Assembly: GCF_026213295.1 (NCBI RefSeq)
Contig: NC_079414.1
Span: forward strand, 6,253,847-6,317,846
Length of the DNA stretch: 64,000 nt
Direction of reading: 5' to 3'
From: Gadus chalcogrammus
Lineage: Eukaryota > Chordata > Actinopteri > Gadiformes > Gadidae
In this document: one piece after another, positions 12,645 to 22,691 of the stretch
Position numbering within the stretch: position 1 is the stretch's first letter
How the letters are laid out: every line of letters begins with the position of its first letter
Notes under the pieces: generated by a model
The model's input: only the letters and a program-made list of their open reading frames with translations
Database searches by the model: none
Told to the model about the DNA's origin: nothing
Program-made: the position numbers and the translations under genes

Positions 12645-15231
12645 GGGGTCCGAGCAGCGGAGCTGTTTGGTCCCCTATTGTTTCTCTAACGTTTTTTTTC
12701 CCTCAAATTCTGTAAAAGTCATACTGAAGCCTATACCGTAAGTTAGGTTACCAATAACCCCCACTACCCAAATGTTGTGGTACTGCACCCAAAGGTGGCG
12801 CTATTGTAAAAAATCATGAATTAGGCTTATTTCTTCTCACCATATCGACCTGGCTCAAAATTCTTTCAGAATATTAATCTCTAGAATCAGATGCATCTAT
12901 AAAAACCCTTGGTCTTATGCCCTAAAAATGTTAACTTTTCCCACAATTTCATATTAAAGCCAAACATGATAAAAAGATTCACAGGCTACAAAAATAATCA
13001 GAAATTTTCCAAAATTGCCACATGAAATCTTTAGACCAAGCCTCACAAAAATCATCACACAGAATTTGTTTCATTTAGTTCCATTTGAGAAATATTGGCC
13101 AATAATGTTGGAGCAGTTTGCCCATCATTCTTATGTGACCATTTTGTTATTGTATAAAAAAAACATACGGCTACTATTATTTGGATACCAATACCCCCCA
13201 CTACACATAAACCTAAATTGTGGTACTGCACCCAAATGTGGCGCAATTTCAAAAAAAATATGAACTAGCCTTATTTCTTCTTATTGACCTGGACTCAAAA
13301 TTCCTTCATCATATTAATCTCTAAAATCTGATGCATCTTTTTCACCCTGGTCTTCTACTTTTCCCACAATTTCATAAAAAAGCCAACCGTCCACAGTCCC
13401 AACCCATTTTGCCATACGACCATTTTGTTATTATATAACTACAATACAGCTATCATTAGGTGGATACCATTAACAGTGCAAATTTTCAGATCTCTACTCT
13501 TACAAGAAAGCCCTTAATTCTCTTGTGAAATGTGTGCTTGTGAAAGTGTGTGTCTTGTGACGGATCTTTCACTTCTGTGTTTATTTTTCGCAAATATCGG
13601 TTGGGTATAACTGCAATAAAATACTTTTAGCAGGGGAAGTTATCTCCCACATTCACACATTCATAAAATTCCCCCTGCGCGCTCGCGCTCTGCGCTGTCT
13701 CTGTTACGAAGCGCGAAGCTGCCCCTGCATCTCTGCACGTTAGTTGGCGGGCCGAGCCCCTCCTTCTCGCGTGTGTGTGCGTGTGTGTGCGTGCGTGTGC
13801 GTGCCCAGTCCTCCCATATTAATGTGTAAACCACATAACAAGTAGTCAACAGAAGACAATGTTTTAATCCCACTTTATATCTCCTTGTTACTTTTAGATG
13901 AGAACCCCTGGCCAGGGTGTCAGGCTAGGGAATTTAAAAACAGGCATCCTTGGTTAGAGTGGAGGGAAAACAAGTTAGGTAAATGTCAGCCAACATACAG
14001 TTGGTATACACAATTGAAATTCATAATGTTAATCACTAGGCAAATGAGAGTATAGCTAATTCATGGTCATTTTTAAGGTGCAGTAATTTCACACTTTTAC
14101 ACAATTCAATTACTGTATGGTATGTTAGATAACAACAGTAAGAGCTCAAATTAGAGCAAAATAAAGAGTGAAACATTAGTCTCCTGTCATCTCCTTCTCA
14201 TAGCCATGGTTGTAAACAGTTCATTAAATTATTTTGCGTAGATTTTGTCCTTGTTTAGCATGTGCTATTGCTACTATAGATATACAAAGGACAACTTGTC
14301 ATTTTTGTCTTCTATTTGTTCCTACTGTTGTTGATAATCGTTATAGGTCAGCGGGTTGTAGACCCCTGCGTTGGTGAATGTGGTGCGACATCCCATAAGT
14401 GCCACACACTTACACGTACCGGTGGGACGGGTTTGTACGAGGCTGGGAGGGAATCATCACAGTATACCCACTATAATAAAATAGACTACACCACTGGTGC
14501 TTATCAATAGACATTTCCACCATGTGAATGAGGCTTCATGCAGTTCAGGAATGTCCTGGCTCAATGGGATAATGCCTTGTACAGGTGATCCTAGGTTGAG
14601 TTTGAATCCTGATTACAGCATTATGAACAAGCTGAACATGACATTCTGTCATGGCCGCTCATTTAAGAAACAACATTGAACAGCACCTGAAATTCATCAG
14701 GCAATCAACATTCCGAATCATTCGTTTCCAAGAATCTGACTGCCAAGACACAGTATGGCATTAAGGGGAACCTCTGCGTTAACCATTTTTCTTTCCTAAT
14801 TAACCCTGTCATATTTATATTTCTGCCATTAGTGTTGTTGACTACAAATATTTAATTTCCCCACAGTTTCAAAGATTTTAAGGTATACGCTTTTAAGAAA
14901 GCCCTTAATTCATTTGAGAAATGTGTGCTTTGAGTTTTCTGGATGTTGTGTGCTTATCAATAGACATTGTGACCATGTGAATGAGGCTGCAGTTCAGGTT
15001 TATAAGTGGCTCAATGGGATAATGCCTTACAGGTGAGCCTTTGATTGAGAGTTTGAATTCCGATTAGATCATTATGAACAAGCTGAACATGACATTCGGC
15101 TATTGCTCTGCAGCTCACCTGAAAGCCAAGGCACAGTACTGCATTGAGTGGAACATCTTTCCTTCATAATTATATATCATATTTATATATCTTCAATTAG
15201 TGTGTTCTTGACTTTTATTTTGCTCGGACCC
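12645..15231. mobile_element. Repeat element with GGGTCCGAGCA inverted ends, internally duplicated
   Basis: The left end ggggtccgagcagcgg and the right end ttgctcggaccc form an 11-bp inverted repeat. Inside, a block with actgcacccaaaggtggcgc and ctgatgcatct-like text occurs twice (about 12780-12910 and 13215-13345). Another pair, gtgcttatcaatagacat, occurs at 14497 and 14950. A second element (13553-14496) is nested inside. No protein is recognised. The ends are recognisable but superfamily and TSD are unresolved. Confidence 0.55.
13553..14496. mobile_element. TIR element with CAGTGGTGTAGTCTA end, left end missing
   Basis: The right end, read as reverse complement, is cagtggtgtagtctatttta and matches the left end of the element at 19927 (cagtggtgtagtctacgtga). 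The bodies also match (cagatctttcacttctgtg and gatgagaacccctggcca). Here the first ~115 bp are absent, so this copy is 5' truncated. It holds a shorter (GT)n-rich tract at about 13771-13803. No transposase is visible. Confidence 0.65.
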
Positions 15232-15722
15232 ATTTAATCACCGCTTGCGGTTAAATTTATTTATTAAAACCACTAATATTATTAAAAACAACATAAACAA
15301 AAGAATAAAGCTTTTGTTATTAATGTTATTGTTATGAGTATTGGTAGGGGTAGTAATAACAGTGGTAGTTCCTAAAAAAGATTCAGGATTTGATAAAGTA
15401 CATTTGACCTTATGTTAGATAAGCATTAATCGTAGTTGTGAATGAATATATTTCTACCCCTCATACTGATTCATAATAAAAAGATTACCTTATCATAAAT
15501 AGTTGAAAAAGATATCAGTCTTCATTATGGTTTCCGACTTCAATGAGGCTGTTGAACTAAATCAAGTTTAAAAACATTTATTTTCTTCACTGCTTAATAT
15601 TTATATTGTAGAAGTACTGGTCACAAGTATGGTGAAAATTACTTGTCACGATAATTGTACATCCTGTGTGGAAAAAACCTGAGGCTGATCTTGATACAGA
15701 AGCCGGCACATGAGCCATGTCT

Positions 15723-15804
15723 GTAAATTCCCTTTCATGACATTCCTGGATTGCGCCATGCTTCCTTAAGAGCTTGCTGTGAGTCATCTGACAGCTTTAA
15801 AAGG
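15723..15804 (+). promoter_or_regulatory. Promoter of chemokine copy 2: kB-like, C/EBP, AP-1, TATA-like sites
   Basis: Reading towards the gene: GTAAATTCCC (15723-15732; reverse complement GGGAATTTAC, kB-like), ATTGCGCCAT (15750-15759; close to the C/EBP palindrome), TGAGTCA (15780-15786; AP-1 consensus) and CTTTAAAAGG (15795-15804; TATA-like). Vertebrate CXCL8 promoters are known to use NF-kB, C/EBP and AP-1 close to the TATA box. Site identity is by motif only. The C/EBP position is conserved in all three copies. Confidence 0.55.
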
Positions 15805-15951
15805 CGGAACTCTCTTCCTCAGTGCCAGAGTTATTCAGCAGTGTAAGTGACAAGAGCTGTCTAAGCAGAGAGAAGAAAAGTAGCGAAGAACCTGTCAAAC
15901 ATTAGAAGAACAGAAAACCTCTGTTGTAAAAAGTTTGATTGTTTTCTAAAA

Positions 15952-16716
15952 ATGAAGATGACAAGTGGCAAAATCCCCATCGGCTCCCTACTGGTTCTCC
16001 TGGTCTTGCTGACCATTACTGAAGGTAGGTCCTTACGCTTCTATATTCATGTGATTGTTAAGAGCAAGAGGGTATGCAATAGACACGTGTCTTGAGGTGA
16101 TCTAACTCTACCCTAAATTTTGTCTCCTAACAGGAAGAAGTCTGAGGGGGTTGGGGATGGAACTGCGCTGCCGCTGCATCCAGACAGAGAGCCGTCAGAT
16201 TGGTCGTCACATCGGGATGGTGGAGATCATTCCGGCCAATTCACACTGTGAAGAAACTGAGATCATGTGAGTCCTCCTCAGAAATATATTGTTCACAATA
16301 CCTCTCTCTACAGTGATGCTAAACACTCAAATGGTATGGAGATCTTTCCTTGGACCTTGTTGGAATATGAGAAGTGATTGTTCTAACCCATTGTCTGCTT
16401 CTTGTTTGGTGTTGCAGTGCCACTCTGAAAAGGACGGGCCAAGAGGTCTGTCTGGATGCTGAAGCTCCATGGGTCAAGAAAGTTATTGCGAGGATGATGT
16501 CAAGGTAAGCCCAGATCCCTCTCTCCTAAAGTCAACCAGACTCTCTGTTTCATAGGTCCAGAACTACGCTTGAATTATCAACACAAGTGACGCTTTGCTT
16601 GTAGTTCCTGGATTGTGTAACTTGACCCTTTTAACATAGAGGATATGTTTAAAGCTTCTTCGAATGCCCAAACTAATTATTTATTTTCCACCTCTCTCCA
16701 CAGCAGAAGCCGTTGA
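15952..16716 (+). CDS. ELR+ CXC chemokine, CXCL8-like, copy 2 (intact)
   Basis: Four coding exons, 15952-16024, 16134-16266, 16418-16504 and 16704-16716, all with GT-AG introns, encode 101 aa. A signal peptide with hydrophobic core SLLVLLVLLTITEG covers residues 1-25. ELR (34-36) is directly followed by C37-R-C39; C63 and C80 complete the two disulphides. The C-terminal helix contains PWVKKVIARMM. Splice phases (1, 2, 2) and length fit the vertebrate CXC chemokine family, and the ELR motif puts it with CXCL8-type neutrophil attractants that signal through CXCR1/2-like receptors. The start is the first ATG of the exon, 148 bp downstream of a TATA-like box. Exact orthology (CXCL8 versus other ELR+ lineages) cannot be fixed without a tree. 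Confidence 0.93.
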
Positions 16717-17120
16717 AATCTCCAGATTTCATTGCTTTGTTTAATGCTAGGCTGTTTGTGGACGAACACTATCAGAAGTAGTATTACCATGAGGAGGCAA
16801 GGTCACTGAGTTGCTTGTGTGGTTGTCAGACTATTTATGTTATGTTCATGGTGAAATAGTGCCGGGCACTATTAAGCTATACCTCTTATAATTGTTGCAT
16901 GATACATGAAGACTTTGTGTTTCATTATTAGCATATTTCTTTACAAGATAATTGTTTTATCTACCTCTGAAGGAGTTTTCCCTTCTTTTCTCAATTGTAC
17001 AACTTGGAAAATGTTTTGAAAATTCTTGAGTATGTAAGACCTATTTATTTGTTTTATTTATCAATTTATTATTATTAAACGTACATGCTTTTGAAGAAAT
17101 ATGTATCTATTTAAAATAAA
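16717..17120 (+). promoter_or_regulatory. 3' UTR of copy 2 with AU-rich elements and poly(A) signal
   Basis: After the TGA, the 3' UTR holds several ATTTA cores, for example ctatttatgttatg near 16830 and a cluster ctatttatttgttttattta near 17041. AATAAA lies at 17115-17120. AU-rich elements are known to shorten the life of cytokine and chemokine mRNAs. Similar motifs lie in the 3' part of copy 1 near 10830-10850. Confidence 0.7.
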
Positions 17121-17757
17121 ATATAACAATGAAAATACCCTGCATGCTTTTTTTTATTCATGAATAAAGTCATGCAGTTGACCTTACATATGTTTTTATT
17201 TATCTGTTCTATCGTCATAAGACAGTGATTTTATTGTCCTTCTCTGTATGTTCAGTCTGGTCTTATACAGACCATTATATTTTAAACAGTGTAAATATTT
17301 TTCGGAATAAAAGCAAATATACACTGCTTGCTATATTGGTCAATTAGGAGAGGCGTGAACAGGATAAGAGACCATGAGAGTGACTTTTATTGTTCTCCGT
17401 CAGTCAAATGACAAAGGGTTGAGATGTTGAAGCCGGTTTGCAGATAATGATAAAGGGCCTGGTGCTCCATGCTGCCATGTAGAAGATCTCTCCCTAAGTG
17501 TGGGGATTGCTGGTTTAACCTGTGCACATTGAGTTCTCAATGCAAAACAAAACGGGTGTGCAGCCTTTCCCAGCTCCAGAGTCCAATTAGTGTGACTTGG
17601 CCCAGTTGATGCTGGTTAAACCAGCCATCATCCACACAGACTCCAACAAGATGTTATCTTATATTAGTAGTAATTATGATCCTGTCAAGATTCGGCCATG
17701 TTCCTTGTTGAAATCGACTAATACTTTAATGATGCAGTTGAACTAAATTAAGTTTAA

Positions 17758-18026
17758 AGGTGCCATGGCATGAGAATCTCACTTTATGAGGTTTTCTAAC
17801 ATAAATATTCCCCTAGCCTGCCTATGGTCCTCCAGTGGCTAAAACTTGCGTTCGGTGTAAAACGAGCACTAGGTGTTCTGCTCGCCTTTGAAAAAAATGG
17901 AGGCTCAAGAGCGCTGATTTGGAATATGGTTTCTTATGTCGTCACATAGCAGTAGGCTCCTCCCCTTACTCTGCCTGGCCCGCCCAGAGACTTTGGCCCG
18001 CCAATGAGACACGACCTTGCGAGCGC

Positions 18027-18101
<75 letters not shown>

Positions 18102-19435
18102 ACACACACTGTAACACAAGTGTTTCTTGTCGGTTCTTTGCCGTCTCTTGTATTTCCACAACGAGACTGTAGTGGGGGTTATCACAGCCATGGTTGAGAA
18201 GGAATTGGGGGAAAGGAATTTCGGCTTTGACTCCCTGGAGTACATGAACTGCGACATGCCGCTGGTTGCCGCGAGGCACCACCGCCGCAAAGCACCATCG
18301 CCCGGCAGCGGGGCAGCCGGCAGCAGGCAGCGCGCGGTTCAGTCTACTTCAGATTGATGTGAAAGTGGAAGAACCAGAGACGTCGCAGAACCCGACAGTC
18401 GTTTGTGATTCATAAAATCGTCTGGAGGCGCACACAGCTTTTGTCCGTGATAATATGTAGGCCTATTATTTGATATAGATATCTATGTATCATACGATAT
18501 TATTTAGATATAGAGCTCCAGGACTGTAACGCAAGTGTTGTACACTTCCTTGTTATTGGGATAACCGTTCTGCTTTTGGTGTTATGGCGCATAACACGTC
18601 AGACTCTCGTCTCTGGTATTTCTACAACGTGACTCGTAGTGGGGGTTATCTCAGCCATGGTTGAGAATGAATTGGGGGAATGGAACTTTGGCTTTGACTC
18701 TCTCAAGAACATGAACCACGACATGGAGGAGAAAGGGATTGTTGGCGGCAAATGTCTCCCGCTTGAGCTTCCCGCTGACGAGGGACCACCGCCTCGGCGC
18801 TGCAGGAGGCAGAGGTGCCTAAGCGCTGCCCGGCAACAATCCCTTTCTCCTCCATGTCGCGGTTCAGTCTACTTCAGATTGACGTGGACGTGGAAGGACC
18901 AGGAACGTCGGAGAACCCAACGCGGTCGTTTGAGATTCATAATATCGGCTCACACAGCTTTTGGCCGTGATAATATATATTATATGATATAGATATCTAT
19001 GTAGGCTACATGATAATATTTAGATATAGAGCTCCAGGACTCCTGTGTGTTCTAGTATATTTACAGAACACGGCTAAAGGCTGTGTGCGCCTCGCCATTG
19101 CATCCATCCACTCTAAACAGAGTGCATGGTACCGTGGCTGCAAGCTGTTCAGGGCCACACCCACCCTCCTCCTTGAACCGCCTCTCTCCTCCTCATTTGC
19201 ATTATAGCTACAGACACCAAACAGCGCATTTAGGGGAAGGCAAGGCAAGGCAAGGCAACTTTATTTATATAGCACTTTTCATACACAAGGCAGACTCAAA
19301 GTTCAATGTACGACTGGCTCGGAGTGGCTGTAACTCTGCACCACGGCTGAATTTCGGGAACGTCTTTGAATGCTGTGCAGGTGGCCCACTAATACCTATA
19401 TTAAAGCATCCATGAAATAGCATGTCATGGCACCT
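17758..19435. mobile_element. TTAA-flanked DNA transposon, 1678 bp, non-autonomous
   Basis: Ends are AGGTGCCATGGCATG on the left and, as reverse complement, AGGTGCCATGACATG on the right. Both are flanked by TTAA (17754-17757, 19436-19439), the target used by piggyBac- and Kolobok-type elements. It lies upstream of copy 3; the equivalent site upstream of copy 2 (near 15570) is empty. The inside is a tandem duplication (about 18120-18520 and 18580-19030) sharing gtgggggttat and gatatagagctccagg. It also holds a (TG)n tract, a 26-bp hairpin and, near 19234-19315, a piece of a common fish repeat with caaggcaaggcaactttatt. No transposase is recognised. Confidence 0.85.
18031..18098. repeat. (TG)34 microsatellite
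   Basis: An uninterrupted TG dinucleotide tract inside the TTAA element. Long open frames across it on both strands are repeat artefacts. Confidence 0.98.
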
Positions 19436-19584
19436 TTAAATAGTGATTATCTAAACAGATTAACTTTGTATTTTGACAAATACTGGTCATAAGCATTGTG
19501 ACCAGTGCTGATCACAATACAGTCCCGTGTGGAATCGAACAGAGGCTCTGTAGATGTCTGGCTAACAGCACATGAACCCTGTCT

Positions 19585-19665
19585 GTCAATTCCCAATGAC
19601 AATGTTCCCGGATTGCGCAATGCTTCCTTGAGAGTTTGCTGCGAAGAACGGGACAGCTTTAAAGG
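19585..19665 (+). promoter_or_regulatory. Promoter of chemokine copy 3
   Basis: GTCAATTCCC (19585-19594) sits where copy 2 has its kB-like site. ATTGCGCAAT (19612-19621) is a perfect C/EBP palindrome. CTTTAAAGG (19657-19665) is the TATA-like box. The AP-1 heptamer of copies 1 and 2 is not conserved; the equivalent text is tgcgaagaacg. Confidence 0.5.
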
Positions 19666-19794
19666 CGGGACTCTCTTTTGCAGAGCCAGAGTTATCAGCA
19701 GTGAGAGTGAAAGGAGCAGCTAAGGGAGATTGAAGAAGAATAACGATTAACAGATCAGAAAACCTCAGTTATTAGAATTGTTTGTTTTCTAAAT

Positions 19795-19867
19795 ATGAAG
19801 AATTCAAGCAGCAAAATCCCCATCAGCTCACTACTGGTTCTCCTAGCCTTGTTGACCATTACTGAAG
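19795..19867 (+). pseudogene. CXCL8-like chemokine, copy 3, only exon 1 present
   Basis: The ATG at 19795 opens MKNSSSKIPISSLLVLLALL, a signal peptide almost the same as in copy 2. It ends ACTGAAG followed by GTACGT, the same phase-1 donor. About 59 bp of homologous intron follow, then the TIR element at 19927, a (GT)n tract and the assembly gap. Exons 2-4 were not found downstream. Either the gene is truncated or its remainder was lost in the gap or a misassembly; the sequence cannot decide. Confidence 0.7.
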
Positions 19868-19926
19868 GTACGTCCAAATGATTTTAAATTCATGTGATTG
19901 ATAACAGTAAGAGGGTGTGCCATAGG

Positions 19927-20523
<597 letters not shown>

Positions 20524-20623
20524 NNNNNNNNNNNNNNNNNNNNNNNNNNNNNNNNNNNNNNNNNNNNNNNNNNNNNNNNNNNNNNNNNNNNNNNNNNNNN
20601 NNNNNNNNNNNNNNNNNNNNNNN
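20524..20623. other. Assembly gap (100 N)
   Basis: Exactly 100 N characters, the usual placeholder for a gap of unknown size. Order and orientation of the sequences on its two sides are not guaranteed. Confidence 0.99.
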
Positions 20624-20639
20624 AAAACACTATACCTTG

Positions 20640-21514
20640 GTATAGCACCAGGCATGGATTGTGTCAGCAGCGAGTGCTACTCCATTCCTCGGCTCAACTG
20701 CACAACGAAGAAGCTAATGACAGGATGATGTTCCATGTGCAGGACATTTTAAGTCACCGCACAGGATCTACACACTGACACTGTCATCGGGTGACACAGG
20801 TCTTTGTGTGCCTATTATACACATAACAGTCAATTGGAGAAGTCTTGGCCTCCAAGAGCTCTGGCTTATCCGTAACTAAGGAGTGAAAAGATCAATTACC
20901 ACTTCATGATATCTGCAAAGCACTGGGAGACTAGCTCACACAGTGCCTCCCAGCACTACATGCGCTGACTGGGGTGATACAAACTAGCAAAATTTCAACT
21001 AAACTTGCAGCTCTGAACACTGTCCGCAAACCAGACAACTCTTCTCTGATTCTCAATTTCAACTGTCCACAGCTAACAGAGAGTGCAATACAAATGGCTG
21101 AAAGATTTTTGGTCAAATGTCTCAAACCATCAACAGACATGGAGACATTGACGACCTGCGCATTGCTGCGTTCGATAGTAATGTCCTCAAGATGGACTTT
21201 GAGAGAACTGCTTGCACCTCAACTATTGCAGGAAAACATATACAAAGAGCCTATTATCAACAGCAGCTTTGGGTCCAAGCACCATTTACAGACGCCACCT
21301 CAATCTTAAATGCAGATGCTTATGGTTTTATAAGAAAGGGCAGTTATTAGTCCCTGAGATTGTAATCTCAAAACCTGAAGGTTTGCCAGATCCCTGCTCG
21401 TGTGGCAAGTGTGCACACAAGAATGTGTGTCCCTGTCGGGTAGCTGATATCCGTTGTTGCAAGTATTGCAAATGCAAGGGAGGCGATAGTTGTAAAAATC
21501 CTATCACTGAATGA
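20640..21514 (+). pseudogene. Degenerate coding remnant with Cys-rich C-terminus
   Basis: Several frames must be combined. One stretch reads LTESAIQMAERFLVKC (near 21070), then DIDDLRIAAF and HIQRAYYQQQLWVQAPF (near 21240). The C-terminus contains LVPEIVISKPEGLPDPCSCG, then HKNVCPCRVADIRCCKYC and CKGGDSCKNP, about 12 Cys in 40 residues, and stops at 21514. The layout resembles the C-terminal part of uncharacterised mobile-element proteins in fish that end with a Cys cluster. I do not recognise a function. Multiple frame changes show that it is dead. Confidence 0.4.
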
Positions 21515-22581
21515 GCTCTCATCATCGTCGCCTTACCTGGATTCCATCAGTACCTGGACTTGACGTGTTACCTTGCAACACAGGGAATTAACCTGCTGCT
21601 TTGTAGTTTTCACTTGAGTTAACGTTCTTATGATATTAGCAAGGTTGGATATAAAATGTCGTATATCAATAAAATGCTTGTTTTCTTTCTTTGAAAAAAG
21701 TCCTGTGTTTGTATACAATTGTATTATAACCCCACCCCAACACACACACACAGCATCCACCTGGAGACACAATTAGAACTATCAACCCAGAATTCTTACA
21801 CTGTAAACATTGTGATCACCTAAGAAAATCTGTAGCTTCAAGAGTTATATGTACGCATATTTAATGAGAGATTGCCTAATTTGCATATTTATTTATTTTT
21901 GAGACAAAGTGTAATACAAAAAGTATTTCTATTAAGTTGAAGATTAATCACTAATAGGTTATAGGCCTAGGCTGTGTCACTACAAAATCTGCCCATGCGC
22001 ATCTTAGAGTGACGTAGTGACACCAGACAGCGATTTAAAAAAGTTCAATGCAAAAATAACTTATTTTATGCAATTTAAATTTACTAGTCTAAACTGCGTG
22101 AAATGGAAAGATATTCCCCAAGGTGTCCTTCTATTTCCTAGCCAGTGGACCCTAGTTTACGACAAAAACAACACTTGACGGCAACTGAGTTGCCGCCCTT
22201 AACTTCGTTAACATGGTTTGGAGCAGAGATGTTTGCACTCGTGAAGTCGTTTGCAAAGTGAACGGTGCATACATTGTGTACATTAATGTTCCTCATCAAA
22301 GCATCCCGCTCCAATCTCTAGAATAAATATGTTCGGGGCTTCTGTTCAGAATATTCTGAAAATATCATGAACATGCATTAAATGCAGGATATATGCGTGG
22401 TTACAGAAATGAAATAATGGCCATAGGTCGTAAAGAATGTGCACATTGGATGTATACGATAACTGTGGGAAAAGGGAGGGGGGGGGTGGAAGGGGGCGGT
22501 CGATGACAACCACCATAGGATTGTTGTTTTGACAAATCCTGCACAAGCCCGCCTCCACTTCTGAAGTCCAAAAGAATCTCC
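21515..22581. other. No gene recognised
   Basis: AT-rich sequence with a cluster of ATG-poor frames. A purine/pyrimidine-skewed patch gggagggggggggtggaagg lies near 22475. I found no repeat ends or coding signal. Confidence 0.3.
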
Positions 22582-22691
22582 CAATTGACCTTTCGCAACC
22601 CCGCCCCCAAACGGTCATTGTCCAATCATACATCCATAGCAACCGTTTACTATGTAAACAAGGTCCGACAAACAAAGTCCGACAAGCAAAA

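Noticed and set aside
13055..13263. Short frames in the GGGTCCGAGCA repeat
   Set aside because: They differ between the duplicated units and have no recognisable domain.
17905..18290. Long open frames over the (TG)n tract on both strands
   Set aside because: They consist mainly of His-Thr or Cys-Val repeats from the microsatellite and have no homologous flanks.
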